DNA of 17,971 bases, taken from NCBI GenBank assembly GCA_030602105.1, contig JAUWAK010000010.1:1-17971 (forward strand), given 5' to 3'. The notes below the pieces were generated by a model. That model was not told the DNA's origin, searched no databases, and worked only from the letters and a program-made list of their open reading frames with translations. The DNA comes from Candidatus Aerophobota bacterium. GTDB lineage: Bacteria > Aerophobota > Aerophobia > Aerophobales > AE-B3A. Each line of letters starts with the position of its first letter. Positions within the stretch are counted from its first letter, which is position 1. A program made the translations under genes and the position numbers. Shown in pieces: positions 1 to 7,975 of the stretch.

Positions 1-411
1 GAAGAATCGGCAAAGGGGAAAGAAGACTACGCCAGATTTACGGCCCCCATACCTAATTTCAAAGAGAAGGTTTACTACCACAGAATGCGGGCAGATGAGG
101 ACGGCTTGGTAAGATGTGCCCTTGTGAATGAGAATATAGAAGGGGAAGGGTTTGGAGTATATCTCCGTTACAAACTTGACCAGCTGCCCAATTTTATTCA
201 GTGGAAGATGATGGGTGAGGGAGAATATGTAGTGGGGATGGAACCGGCCAACTGCCAGGTAGAGGGAAGAGTGAAAGAGAAGGAACGGAGAACTCTTCAA
301 ATGCTTAAACCTGGTGAGACCCAGGATTTTTCTTTAGAAGTGGGTGTACTTCGGGAAGCATCTGAGATAGAGGAATTTGAGAGAAAGCTCGAGTCCTCGA
401 AAAAAAAGTAG
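1..411 (+). CDS. DUF4432 aldose 1-epimerase-like protein, C-terminal part (5' end outside window)
   Basis: The reading frame is open from base 1 and ends at the TAG at 409-411, so only the last 136 residues are present; an internal ATG at 85 is not the real start. The segment carries the pattern I associate with the C-terminal part of DUF4432 proteins (galactose-mutarotase-like beta-sandwich fold): a GxYLRYxLxQLPxFIQWKMMGEG core, then a VGMEPANC block, a GR-rich charged turn and a PGE...LEVGVL strand near the end. Members are usually annotated as aldose epimerase family proteins and often lie in carbohydrate catabolic loci; the true substrate is unknown. It is the only gene on the plus strand and converges tail-to-tail with the Fe-ADH gene, with 46 nt between the stop codons, so it belongs to a different transcript. 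Confidence 0.8.
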   Translation, partial: EESAKGKEDYARFTAPIPNFKEKVYYHRMRADEDGLVRCALVNENIEGEGFGVYLRYKLDQLPNFIQWKMMGEGEYVVGMEPANCQVEGRVKEKERRTLQMLKPGETQDFSLEVGVLREASEIEEFERKLESSKKK

Positions 412-457
412 TAACTAGAAAAAAGTGGCGATCGGGAAAATCCGTAACCTATTCTTT

Positions 458-1720
458 TTACAGCTCACCCTGGATGGCTTTGTCGAACATCTTCTCCAAA
501 TCTTCGAGAGTTACCCGACGGGGATTTCCCACTAGAATACGCTGGATTTTGAGTGTTTCCTCAGCAAGATGAGGGGCGTCTTCTTCCCTGCATCCAAATT
601 CCTTGAGGCTTTTCGGTATTCCTATGTCCAGAGCCAGTTCCCTTGCCGCCAAAGCAGCTTTTTTGGCCGCCTCTTTGAGAGAAAGCCCCTCAATATCCTC
701 ACCCAGAAGTTCTGCAATGTGAGCAAACTTGGGAGCATCACCAGCGGCATTAAACTGCATCACATAAGGCAGGAGCAGAGCATTAGTCACACCATGAGCA
801 GTGTGAAACCTTCCTCCTACAGGATAAGCCATAGCGTGAACTGCAGTTAGACCAGCATTGCTAAAAGCAATCCCCGCCAAAAGTGAAGCCAGACTCATTC
901 CCTTCCTTGCCTCTATATCATAGCCATTGTTCACTGCTCTGCGCAAATATTTGCCAGCAAGCTCAATAGCTTCTATGACGCAAATATCAGTAAGAGGGGT
1001 TGCCCCATTATATACGGGCCTTTCTGCCGGACTGGACGGCCTTGATTTTCGAGCATATCCTCTTGTAGTGTAGCATTCAATAGCATGGCACAAAGCATCC
1101 ATTCCCGAGGCTGCCGTCACTCCAGGAGGCATATCAACAGTAAGTAAAGGGTCTACAATAGCTACCTGCGGTCTCTGGTGATTATCCGAAATCCCTACCT
1201 TTAGCTTCTTTTCTGGCAAGGAGATGACAACTGTGGGAGATACCTCTGATCCGGTTCCGGAGGTAGTGGGAACGGCAATCTTGGGGATCCCCGGACCAGC
1301 ATATTTTTTTCCCTTTCCCGTTGGGGGTGCGACATAATCAAGAGGATCTCCTCTGTATTCCAAAAACATACCCACTGCTTTACCCACATCCATCGCACTT
1401 CCACCGCCCAAACCAACTATCACCTCAAACCCTTTGTCCTTAGCATAGTCATAACACTTTCTATAAACTTCGATGGAGGGTTCTGGCTCCACCTTATCCC
1501 ACACCTTGACTTCCACCTGAGAGTCTTTCAGCAGCCTTTCCACCTTCTCTGAGATCCCTGCTTCTACAATTCCGGCATCTGTGACCAAGAGAGCCTTACT
1601 GCCTCCCAGTCTCTTTACCTCATACCCAACCTCCTCAACTGCTCCTTCACCAAACTTTATCACTTGAGGAATGCAAAAGGACCAGACTGTTTCGTTCTGC
1701 AATTTTTTTCTCCTTGTCAT
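458..1720 (-). CDS. Iron-containing (group III) alcohol dehydrogenase
   Basis: A 420-residue NAD(P)-dependent Fe-ADH that interconverts an alcohol and an aldehyde or ketone in the cytoplasm. A GGGSxxD nucleotide-binding turn lies at about residues 105-111 and PTTSGTGSE at 151-159. The metal ligands are Asp208, His212, His295 and His309, with FucO-like spacing inside each pair. The stretch between the two ligand pairs is about 17 residues longer than in the second Fe-ADH of this cluster, because of a Pro/Ser/Arg-rich segment near residues 220-240. It is the last gene of the leftward unit. Its ATG directly follows the stop of the SDR gene (TAAATG), which suggests translational coupling. A TTG at 1702 is a possible alternative start because AAGGAG lies 7 nt before it; using it would remove only six residues. 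The substrate cannot be told from sequence; small aldehydes are likely. Confidence 0.93.
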   Translation of the reverse strand: MTRRKKLQNETVWSFCIPQVIKFGEGAVEEVGYEVKRLGGSKALLVTDAGIVEAGISEKVERLLKDSQVEVKVWDKVEPEPSIEVYRKCYDYAKDKGFEVIVGLGGGSAMDVGKAVGMFLEYRGDPLDYVAPPTGKGKKYAGPGIPKIAVPTTSGTGSEVSPTVVISLPEKKLKVGISDNHQRPQVAIVDPLLTVDMPPGVTAASGMDALCHAIECYTTRGYARKSRPSSPAERPVYNGATPLTDICVIEAIELAGKYLRRAVNNGYDIEARKGMSLASLLAGIAFSNAGLTAVHAMAYPVGGRFHTAHGVTNALLLPYVMQFNAAGDAPKFAHIAELLGEDIEGLSLKEAAKKAALAARELALDIGIPKSLKEFGCREEDAPHLAEETLKIQRILVGNPRRVTLEDLEKMFDKAIQGEL

Positions 1721-2482
1721 TTATTGCGCAGTGTACCCCCCATCGATAGACAGTACAGCTCCCGTGGCATAGGGTGACTCATCAGAGGCGAGGTACAAGA
1801 TCCCGTAGGCAGTTTCCTCCGGCCTTCCCAATCTATTTGCCGGGCGGATTTCTTCGAAGTCCCGCCGAGCTTTTTCTGGATCAGGTTGCTTCGCGAAATA
1901 AGCTGCCGCCAGGGGAGTCTCTGTTGTGCCCGGGCAAACACAATTCGCCCTTACGTTCTTGGAAGCAAAATCCACTGCTATGCTTTTGGTCAGGAAAATC
2001 AGTCCAGCTTTAGAGACATTGTAGACTACTTGGTTCTTCCAGGCTCCGATCCCGCACTCCGAGGCAACGTTAACTATTGTCCCGCCCCCGTTTCGAATCA
2101 TTTCGGAAATAGAATACTTGCAGCAGAGGAAGGCTCCCCGCAGGTTCACATTCATAATCCTATCCCACAGCTTCTCATCGATACTGACTACATCCCCTCG
2201 GGCGTACACTCCAGCATTATTGACCAGAATATCTAGCCTTCCATATTCCTCCGTCACTTTCCTCACCATGGAGCTCACCTGGGAAACATCGGCTATGTCT
2301 GTCGATATGAAAAGTGCTTCTTGCCCTTTTGCTCTAATCATGTCGACCGTCTCCTGTCCTGCTTTTTCATCTATGTCCACTACAACCGTTCTCGCTCCTT
2401 CCTCGGAAAAAAGAACAGCGGTCACCCTCCCCATCCCAGCGCCTGCCCCTGTGATAATAGCCACCTTATCTTTCAACCTCAC
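1721..2482 (-). CDS. Short-chain dehydrogenase/reductase (classical SDR)
   Basis: A 253-residue classical SDR catalysing NAD(H)-linked alcohol/ketone interconversion. TGAGAGMG (11-18) is the Rossmann glycine motif, and Asp36 at the end of the second strand favours NAD over NADP. NNAG is at 88-91, and the catalytic Ser141, Tyr154 and Lys158 are present (YNVSK). The protein ends in the usual DGG-containing strand. I place the start at the GTG at 2482 because AAGGAGG lies 6 nt upstream; an ATG at 2512 would add ten residues and has no such site. The next gene, Fe-ADH, begins at the base after this stop. It resembles the other SDR of the cluster (15238-15987) in length and motif positions, so it is probably a distant paralog acting on a related intermediate. 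Sugar alcohol, hydroxyacid or hydroxyacyl substrates are all possible. Confidence 0.92.
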   Translation of the reverse strand: MRLKDKVAIITGAGAGMGRVTAVLFSEEGARTVVVDIDEKAGQETVDMIRAKGQEALFISTDIADVSQVSSMVRKVTEEYGRLDILVNNAGVYARGDVVSIDEKLWDRIMNVNLRGAFLCCKYSISEMIRNGGGTIVNVASECGIGAWKNQVVYNVSKAGLIFLTKSIAVDFASKNVRANCVCPGTTETPLAAAYFAKQPDPEKARRDFEEIRPANRLGRPEETAYGILYLASDESPYATGAVLSIDGGYTAQ

Positions 2483-2488
2483 CTCATA

Positions 2489-2495
2489 CCTCCTT
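2489..2495 (-). promoter_or_regulatory. Shine-Dalgarno that sets the GTG start of the SDR gene
   Basis: AAGGAGG on the minus strand lies 6 nt before the GTG at 2482. It is inside the reading frame that would result from the upstream ATG at 2512, so it argues for the shorter protein. Confidence 0.8.
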
Positions 2496-2562
2496 ACATA
2501 TTTTCTCAGCATGAATTACGCCGGCTGCGGAACGGCTAATGTCTTGCCCCGGCATCAATACC

Positions 2563-2994
2563 CTAAAGCGATGTTAGTTTCCCCTTGCGCTCGGTCCTCT
2601 TTTTTGCTATGCGCTCAAAGGTACGTGGAATATCCGCAAGGAGTCCTTTCGACATCTCCGCTGCAGTGGTATAGAAGTTTTGAATCCTCTCCTCTATTTC
2701 TTCAGCTTTTTTTATCGCACTAGATAATGGCACATTCTGGGCTAGGTCAACATCAATCATATACGGATCTGCCTCCAGTCCTTCGAAGGAAAAACCTGTC
2801 TCGATAGCATCAGTCACAACCTCATTGTAGGTTCTTTGTACTACAATTTCGTTTTTCTTATTTTCCTTGGCGAAGGATAAGAAAACCTCCTTTGCTTCGG
2901 GATACCTTGCGGCTAACTCCTGGTAAAGCTTCGCCGCTTTATCCTCCAGCTCCTTCGCAAAACTAATTATTTGGGAAGCAGTTGTCAGTTGCAT
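2563..2994 (-). CDS. Ferritin-like (rubrerythrin-related) protein lacking the usual di-iron ligands
   Basis: A 143-residue, mostly helical protein that reads as two ferritin-type helix pairs: an ELEDKAAKLY helix near residue 15 with a partner ending FAKENKKN, and an EIEERIQNFY helix with a partner ending FERIAKKRTER. In COG1633/rubrerythrin relatives the partner helices carry ExxH iron ligands. Here, by my hand alignment, both are replaced (ENKKN reads N..N and RTER reads R..R), while the Glu of the first helix in each pair is kept. No rubredoxin domain is present. A catalytic di-iron site is therefore unlikely, and a structural, binding or partner role is an inference. The start is ATG preceded by GGTGGT, one base after the stop of the aldehyde dehydrogenase gene, so the two are probably co-translated. 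The family call is moderate and the specific function is unknown. Confidence 0.75.
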   Translation of the reverse strand: MQLTTASQIISFAKELEDKAAKLYQELAARYPEAKEVFLSFAKENKKNEIVVQRTYNEVVTDAIETGFSFEGLEADPYMIDVDLAQNVPLSSAIKKAEEIEERIQNFYTTAAEMSKGLLADIPRTFERIAKKRTERKGKLTSL

Positions 2995-2995
2995 T

Positions 2996-4486
2996 TTACC
3001 ACCACCTTTGAATCACAACTTTACTTTCCGTAAAGAAGCGAATGGCTTCTTGCCCTTGTCCGTGCAGAATACCGAAGAAGGAGTCTTTCATTCCGCTAAA
3101 AGGGAAAAAAGCCATGGGAGCAGCTATACCAACGTTGATACCTATGTTACCACAGTTAACCCTGTGCTGAAACTCTCTGGCGGATTTTCCACTGGAGGTG
3201 AAAATGGATGCTTCATTTCCATAGGGGCTAGTATGAATCATCTCGATTGCCTCATCAAGATCTTTTGCCCTCATAATGTTGCCTACAGGTCCAAAAATCT
3301 CGTCCTTAGCAATGGTCATATCCAGTGTAACATCCTCAAAAACGGTTGCGGCAAGAAAACAAGTCTCAGGATAATTCCCTGCGATTTTTGCTTTCCTTCC
3401 ATCAAGTATGATTTTTGCTCCCTCTTTTATTCCTTTTTCTATATATCCCAATACCCTCTCTTTCGCCTTCTTTGACTGCATAGGCCCCATTTGAACTGAC
3501 TCATCAAGACCATAGCCCATCTTTATCCTGGACGCTGCACCTACAAAGGCTTCTTTGAACTGTTGGTAGAAAGCATCCTCCTCACCCACGACAACAGCAT
3601 TTGCTCCTGATAGGCACCGCTGACCCGTATTGCCATAAAAAGATGTCATCAAGGCAGGGATTGTGTTTCCGAGATCTGCATCTGGCATGATTACCATAAA
3701 GTTCTTTGCTCCCCCCTGGGCAATGACCCGCTTGCCAAACTGGCCACACTCTCTGTAAATCTCCTTCGCTACGGCGGTAGAGCCAACGAAGGTTATCCCT
3801 TCGATGTCAGGATGTTCCATGAGAGCTGATGAGATCATTGATCCTGACCCATGCACTACGTTCCAGATACCGGGAGGAAATCCGGCTTCATCTACCAGCT
3901 CGATAACCCGTGCCTGGGTAATGGGGCATCGACTTGAAGGTTTCACAATCATACAATTCCCCGTAGCAAGAGCATAAGGCGTAAACCAGAGGGGAATCAT
4001 GAAGGGGAAGTTGAAAGGAGCAATGCACGAGAAAACTCCCAGGGGTTGACGGATAAGATACTCATCAATCCCGCTTGCAATATCTTCCAGGTTGTATCCC
4101 ATCATAAGGGTTGGTATGCCCGTAGCAACCTCCACATTCTCAATCCCTCTTCTTGTTTCCCCTCGTGACTCATCAATTGTCTTTCCGTGCTCCATTGTCT
4201 GAATCCTGCTGATCTCCTCGAAGTTATCCTCCAAAAGCTCTTTGAAGCGGAAAAGGTGCCGTACCCGCCCAAGAGGAGTAGTCCTCGCCCACTCCGGATA
4301 AGCCTGTTTCGCTGCCTGAACGGCCTCATCTACTTCTTCTCTGGTTGAATAGGGAACCTTTGCTATCACCCTAGCCGTCGCCGGGTTGACAATATCCTGC
4401 AGCTCACCTTTTGACTGGACCCATTCTCCGCCAACATAGTTCTTTAGTACCATTACCTCCTTTATCGGTTCTTCCAAGATCGCCAT
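2996..4486 (-). CDS. mmsA: CoA-acylating methylmalonate/malonate-semialdehyde dehydrogenase-type aldehyde dehydrogenase
   Basis: A 496-residue ALDH-superfamily enzyme. PFNFP is at 157-161, the catalytic Cys291 lies in NTGQRC, and EIFGPV lies near residue 394. The region that holds the general-base Glu in hydrolytic ALDHs reads QGGAKN (257-262), and the protein ends with an SGMKDSFFG...FFTESKVV block. Both are hallmarks of the MmsA/IolA branch, which converts malonate semialdehyde to acetyl-CoA or methylmalonate semialdehyde to propionyl-CoA, with CO2 and NADH. The length is normal for the family. The ATG has AAGGAGG at good spacing. It sits between the OYE-type reductase (115-nt gap) and the ferritin-like gene (1-nt gap). 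Another semialdehyde may be the true substrate; the subfamily is well supported and the substrate is not. Confidence 0.9.
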   Translation of the reverse strand: MAILEEPIKEVMVLKNYVGGEWVQSKGELQDIVNPATARVIAKVPYSTREEVDEAVQAAKQAYPEWARTTPLGRVRHLFRFKELLEDNFEEISRIQTMEHGKTIDESRGETRRGIENVEVATGIPTLMMGYNLEDIASGIDEYLIRQPLGVFSCIAPFNFPFMIPLWFTPYALATGNCMIVKPSSRCPITQARVIELVDEAGFPPGIWNVVHGSGSMISSALMEHPDIEGITFVGSTAVAKEIYRECGQFGKRVIAQGGAKNFMVIMPDADLGNTIPALMTSFYGNTGQRCLSGANAVVVGEEDAFYQQFKEAFVGAASRIKMGYGLDESVQMGPMQSKKAKERVLGYIEKGIKEGAKIILDGRKAKIAGNYPETCFLAATVFEDVTLDMTIAKDEIFGPVGNIMRAKDLDEAIEMIHTSPYGNEASIFTSSGKSAREFQHRVNCGNIGINVGIAAPMAFFPFSGMKDSFFGILHGQGQEAIRFFTESKVVIQRWW

Positions 4487-4601
4487 TTCTATCCTCCTTC
4501 TAGAGTTTTTCCGAAGCTCGCCTAGTACCGCCCTGGCTCCATTTTTTGGCCTTCAGGATTGGAACCGCAAAGACCTCAGGTAGAGAATAAACTATATTTA
4601 T

Positions 4602-6545
4602 CTAGATCCTATAGGCTGCCTCAAAACCTTCCTCAACCGCCTCTGTTACTTTACGTGGTTTCTTAGCATCACCCACAATATGGTAGTTTCTCAGTTTTCC
4701 AGCCAGCTTATCAATCAAATCCTTGTTGGATGTGGCACCAAGTGCTAGCACTACATTGTCTATGTCTCTTAGAAGTATCTTTTCCCATCCTCTTTCAACC
4801 AGGATACCTTCCTCACTTATCTCACTGATCCTCGTTCCCGTCCATATCTTAACCTTACCGTCAGAAGTGAGCTCCTTGATAAACAGCTTCCTGGTCAAAG
4901 GCTCCATGTCCAAGGCTATATCCTCCAGCATCTCAACAATAGTGACCTTTTTCCCCAGTTTTCTCAAAGAATCTACCGTGCACGCTCCTACAGAGCCTCC
5001 TCCCAGCACAACCACCCTCTCACCCAGAGCGCACTCTCCCCTGATAACATCCCAGGCACTAACTACCCGGGGGGAATCAATTCCCGGGAGATCCGGAAGT
5101 AGAGGGGTAGCTCCGGTGGCAAAGATAACGACATCGGGGCTCATACCTTCAATTTCTTCAGCACTTACCGGATGATTCAAAACCAAATTGATACCGAGTT
5201 TGGGAATCTGAGACTGATAATAAGAGATAACTTCCTTGAATTCTTCTCTGCCAGGAACACTGGATATAAGATTAATTTGCCCCCCTATTCTCTCTTCTTT
5301 TTCAAATAGATCCACTCTGTGACCCCTCAGTGCAGCTACTCTGGCTGCTTCCAGTCCAGCAGGTCCGGCTCCTACTATCAATACCTTTTTTTTCTTGTCC
5401 ACCTTGGTCATGGGAAATTCTGCTTCTCTGCCTGTTCTCACATTCAGTGCGCACCCGATAGGCTCCTGTTCGGCACCCAATAATTTGTTTATGCATTTCT
5501 GGTTGCAGGCAATACAGACTCTTATATCATCAATCTCTCCTTCCAGGGCCTTGTTGGGCATCTCCTGGTCACAGAGAAGAGCCCTTCCCATAGCTACGAA
5601 GTCAGCTTTGTTCTGCTCCAGGATCTCCTCAGCTACTTCTGGATGGTTAATTCTTCCTGCACTGATTATGGGAACATTTACAACTTGCTTTACGCCTTGA
5701 GCCAGATGAGCCTTGCATCCTCTGGGCATAGCCATTGGCTGAACCGAGTTATAGCTGGATTCGCCCACGCCTGCCGTTACATGAAAAGCGTCTGCTCCTG
5801 CCTCTTCAAGCCTTTTAGCTATTCTTTTGGTAACCTCCAGAGTGATACCTCCCTCTACACACTCATCTCCATTAATTCTGTAGATGACAGGAAACTCATT
5901 CCCCGCTTTTTCTTTTATTCTTTGCAAAACTTCCAGGGCCAACCTCAGCCTTCCCTCAAAATCTTTGCCGTACTCATCCTCTCTTTTGTTGCTGTAAGGG
6001 GAAAGAAATTCGTTGATGATGTAGCCGTGAGTACCATGAACCTCCACAGCATCAAACCCTGCCTCTTTTGCCCGTCGAGCCCCTTCACCAAATGCCTCAA
6101 CTACCCCCTGAATTTCCTCAATAGTAGCCTCCCTGGGTATCTCTTCCTCGCCCGGAGTGGGGATAGGTGAAGGAGCAATAGGGTGGTATCCAGAAGTCTT
6201 AGAGGAAGTCTGTCTTCCTGCGTGATATAACTGTATGGCTATCTTTACCTCTGCACCATGTGCTACCTCTGTGAGCTCCCTTAAGCCGGGCACGAGCTCA
6301 TCCCGATCTACACCCAGGTTATTGACAAACCCTTTTCCCCAGGGATGAATATAAGTTGCCTCAACAATGATTAGACCTACCCCTCCCTTGGCTCTTTCTC
6401 TGAGATAATCCTTATATTGCTCCGTCACCGCTCCATCTTCAGTAGCATAATTGGTAACCATGGGAGGCAGAACAATTCTATTTTTCAGCTCCAACGAACC
6501 AATCTTTCCTGTGCTGAAAAGCATCTTATACCCATCACCGCTCAT
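4602..6545 (-). CDS. NADH:flavin oxidoreductase of the 2,4-dienoyl-CoA/enoate reductase family (OYE + 4Fe-4S + FAD)
   Basis: A 647-residue three-part flavoenzyme. Residues 1 to about 335 form an FMN-binding old-yellow-enzyme barrel, with YHAGR at 107-111, HGTHGY at 170-175 and NEFLSP at 178-183. A 4Fe-4S site follows with Cys344, Cys347, Cys351 and Cys365. The C-terminal half is an FAD/NAD(P)H reductase with GAGPAG at 392-397 and GGGSVG at 515-520. The family takes electrons from NAD(P)H through FAD, the cluster and FMN to a conjugated C=C bond. By hand alignment the catalytic His of E. coli FadH falls on Glu262 (GVGESS), so enoate reductase-like or other chemistry is as likely as dienoyl-CoA reduction. 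The start is the ATG with AAGGAGGAGG upstream; an upstream ATG at 6599 would add 18 unlikely residues. It has the longest leader of the cluster (187 nt). Confidence 0.88.
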   Translation of the reverse strand: MSGDGYKMLFSTGKIGSLELKNRIVLPPMVTNYATEDGAVTEQYKDYLRERAKGGVGLIIVEATYIHPWGKGFVNNLGVDRDELVPGLRELTEVAHGAEVKIAIQLYHAGRQTSSKTSGYHPIAPSPIPTPGEEEIPREATIEEIQGVVEAFGEGARRAKEAGFDAVEVHGTHGYIINEFLSPYSNKREDEYGKDFEGRLRLALEVLQRIKEKAGNEFPVIYRINGDECVEGGITLEVTKRIAKRLEEAGADAFHVTAGVGESSYNSVQPMAMPRGCKAHLAQGVKQVVNVPIISAGRINHPEVAEEILEQNKADFVAMGRALLCDQEMPNKALEGEIDDIRVCIACNQKCINKLLGAEQEPIGCALNVRTGREAEFPMTKVDKKKKVLIVGAGPAGLEAARVAALRGHRVDLFEKEERIGGQINLISSVPGREEFKEVISYYQSQIPKLGINLVLNHPVSAEEIEGMSPDVVIFATGATPLLPDLPGIDSPRVVSAWDVIRGECALGERVVVLGGGSVGACTVDSLRKLGKKVTIVEMLEDIALDMEPLTRKLFIKELTSDGKVKIWTGTRISEISEEGILVERGWEKILLRDIDNVVLALGATSNKDLIDKLAGKLRNYHIVGDAKKPRKVTEAVEEGFEAAYRI

Positions 6546-6552
6546 TTGATAA

Positions 6553-6562
6553 CCTCCTCCTT
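6553..6562 (-). promoter_or_regulatory. Strong Shine-Dalgarno fixing the start of the OYE-type reductase
   Basis: AAGGAGGAGG on the minus strand ends 7 nt before the ATG at 6545. It lies inside the longer frame beginning at 6599, so it supports the shorter protein. Confidence 0.85.
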
Positions 6563-6575
6563 CGAGAATATCTCG
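6563..6575 (-). repeat. Small perfect inverted repeat touching the ribosome binding site
   Basis: CGAGA and TCTCG (5 bp, 3-nt loop) lie directly upstream of the Shine-Dalgarno of the OYE-type reductase, within the 187-nt leader 6546-6732. It could be a short hairpin tuning ribosome access or be coincidental. The same leader holds a second weak imperfect repeat at 6687-6704 (CCTC...GAGG with inner CG pairs). Confidence 0.3.
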
Positions 6576-6732
6576 GGCTCTTCCCCTCTGTCGCCACATA
6601 TCAGCTTTGGACCGTGTCTGCTTGTGAATACTAAGACTCTCCCGACACTATCAACAGCTCTTACTCAAAGCCCAACTATTGATTAACCTCTCGCTTGCGT
6701 GAGGAAGCTTGACGAATCCCTGAAATCTAGAC

Positions 6733-7908
6733 TCACAAATCTTGGTTGAAAGTCTTCCAGTAGAGTTCTACAATTTCTTCTTTTGTTGCCTTCCGAGGAT
6801 TGTTTCCCGGGCTACCGCTGGCAATAGCGTCATCCGCCATCTTACCAACAACAGTCTTTAGCTTTTCTCTAGTTACACCCAGGGTAGCGAGAGCAGGGAT
6901 TTTTATGTCCCGGACAAGCTCGCGTACAGCTTTTGACGCCTTAGACGCACCTTCCATGACACCGAGTCCTTCCACCTTTTCTCCCATTGCTCTTGCTATA
7001 TCAGCATATCTTTTGGGGTTGCCTGAAATGCTAAATTCTACAACTGGTGCTAGCAAAACAGCATTGGAAAGACCATGGGGTGCGTGAAAATAAGCTCCTA
7101 TTGGACGGGACATACCATGGACAAGAGCCACCGAGGAATTACTGAAGGCAACCCCGGCTTGAAAAGCTCCCAGCATAGTAAGACTTCGAGCCTCCAGATT
7201 ATCCCCGTTCGCCCACGCCTGTCTCAGATTCTCTGACAAAAACTTAATGGCAGAAAGAGCAAATACGTCAGACATAGGCTGTGCCTTAACTGAAACATAG
7301 GCCTCAATGGCGTGAGTTAGAGCATCTACGCCTGTAGCCGCTGTTACCGAGGGAGGTGACGAGGCTGTGAGCAATGGATCGACAAGAGCCACGCTGGGCA
7401 AAATAAAGGGGCTTCCAATGAGCATTTTCACATTGGTTCGGGTATCGGTAATGATGGTGAATATAGTGGTTTCGCTTCCTGTTCCCGCTGTGGTTGGTAT
7501 GGCGATAAGGGGAGCTCCCGGGCTGGAAACCTTGTCCAATCCCTTATAATCCTGAATGACCCCGGGATTTGAAGCCATAATGCAAACAGCCTTGGCCGTA
7601 TCAATTGGACTTCCCCCGCCCAGAGCAATGATGAAGTCACATTTTGATCTGCGGTAGAGATCTAAACCCTTCTCTACATAATCCAAGGTGGGCTCTGCAG
7701 TAACTTCGTCAAAGACCTCATGATCAATTTTCTCAGAATCGAGTGATGACTCAATCCCAGAGAGAAATCCCATCTCGGTCAAGTTCCGATCTGTAACAAT
7801 AAGAGCCTTTGTGCCACCTAATTTCTTGGCCTCCCTACCTGCAAAACTGGAGGCGTTGCACCCTACAATTACTCCCGAAGGTATCCGAAAAAATCTTGCT
7901 TGCTTCAT
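6733..7908 (-). CDS. Iron-containing alcohol dehydrogenase (second copy)
   Basis: A 391-residue group III Fe-ADH, close to the usual 380-390 length. GGGSPID at 97-103 and PTTAGTGSE at 138-146 bind the nucleotide. Metal ligands are Asp195, His199, His264 and His278. It interconverts alcohol and aldehyde with NAD(P)H. It is clearly diverged from the Fe-ADH at 458-1720, so this is not a recent duplication. It lies just downstream of the aldehyde:ferredoxin oxidoreductase and its MoaD-like partner (67-nt gap), which suggests that aldehyde made or used by AOR is shared with this enzyme. Together they could link acid, aldehyde and alcohol (inference). The start ATG follows AAGGAG at 5-nt spacing. 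Confidence 0.93.
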   Translation of the reverse strand: MKQARFFRIPSGVIVGCNASSFAGREAKKLGGTKALIVTDRNLTEMGFLSGIESSLDSEKIDHEVFDEVTAEPTLDYVEKGLDLYRRSKCDFIIALGGGSPIDTAKAVCIMASNPGVIQDYKGLDKVSSPGAPLIAIPTTAGTGSETTIFTIITDTRTNVKMLIGSPFILPSVALVDPLLTASSPPSVTAATGVDALTHAIEAYVSVKAQPMSDVFALSAIKFLSENLRQAWANGDNLEARSLTMLGAFQAGVAFSNSSVALVHGMSRPIGAYFHAPHGLSNAVLLAPVVEFSISGNPKRYADIARAMGEKVEGLGVMEGASKASKAVRELVRDIKIPALATLGVTREKLKTVVGKMADDAIASGSPGNNPRKATKEEIVELYWKTFNQDL

Positions 7909-7975
7909 ACTTACTCCTTTTTCCCACCAACATGAAGATTATCTCCTGCTTGAGCGCTATACCTAACTAACCAGT

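Noticed and set aside
433..444. Possible bidirectional terminator between the converging genes (CGGG-aaaa-TCCG with T runs on both sides at a distance)
   Set aside because: The stem has only four pairs, one of them G-U, and the T runs are about ten bases away; too weak to annotate.
569..850. Plus-strand open frames opposite the minus-strand genes (for example 569-850, 2118-2723, 3008-3475, 5643-6170, 11533-11985)
   Set aside because: They lie antisense to genes with complete conserved motifs, have low-complexity Ser/Pro/Phe-rich composition and lack ribosome sites or family signatures.
2483..2562. Hairpin GCCGG...CCGGC between the ferritin-like and SDR genes
   Set aside because: Five pairs with a loop of over 20 nt; likely chance.
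6600..6680. Internal promoter upstream of the OYE-type reductase (TTGATA with TAGTAT or GTATTC downstream, minus strand)
   Set aside because: The -10 match is poor or the spacing is 15 nt; not distinguishable from chance in this AT-richer leader.
6687..6704. Imperfect hairpin CCTC...GAGG in the 187-nt gap as a terminator after the Fe-ADH leader region
   Set aside because: It has a short, mismatched stem, lies before the next gene's leader and has no T run on the minus strand.
458..7908. Recent duplication of the two Fe-ADH genes or of the two SDR genes
   Set aside because: Sequences are clearly diverged, with different lengths and loops, and no long shared DNA stretches were seen.
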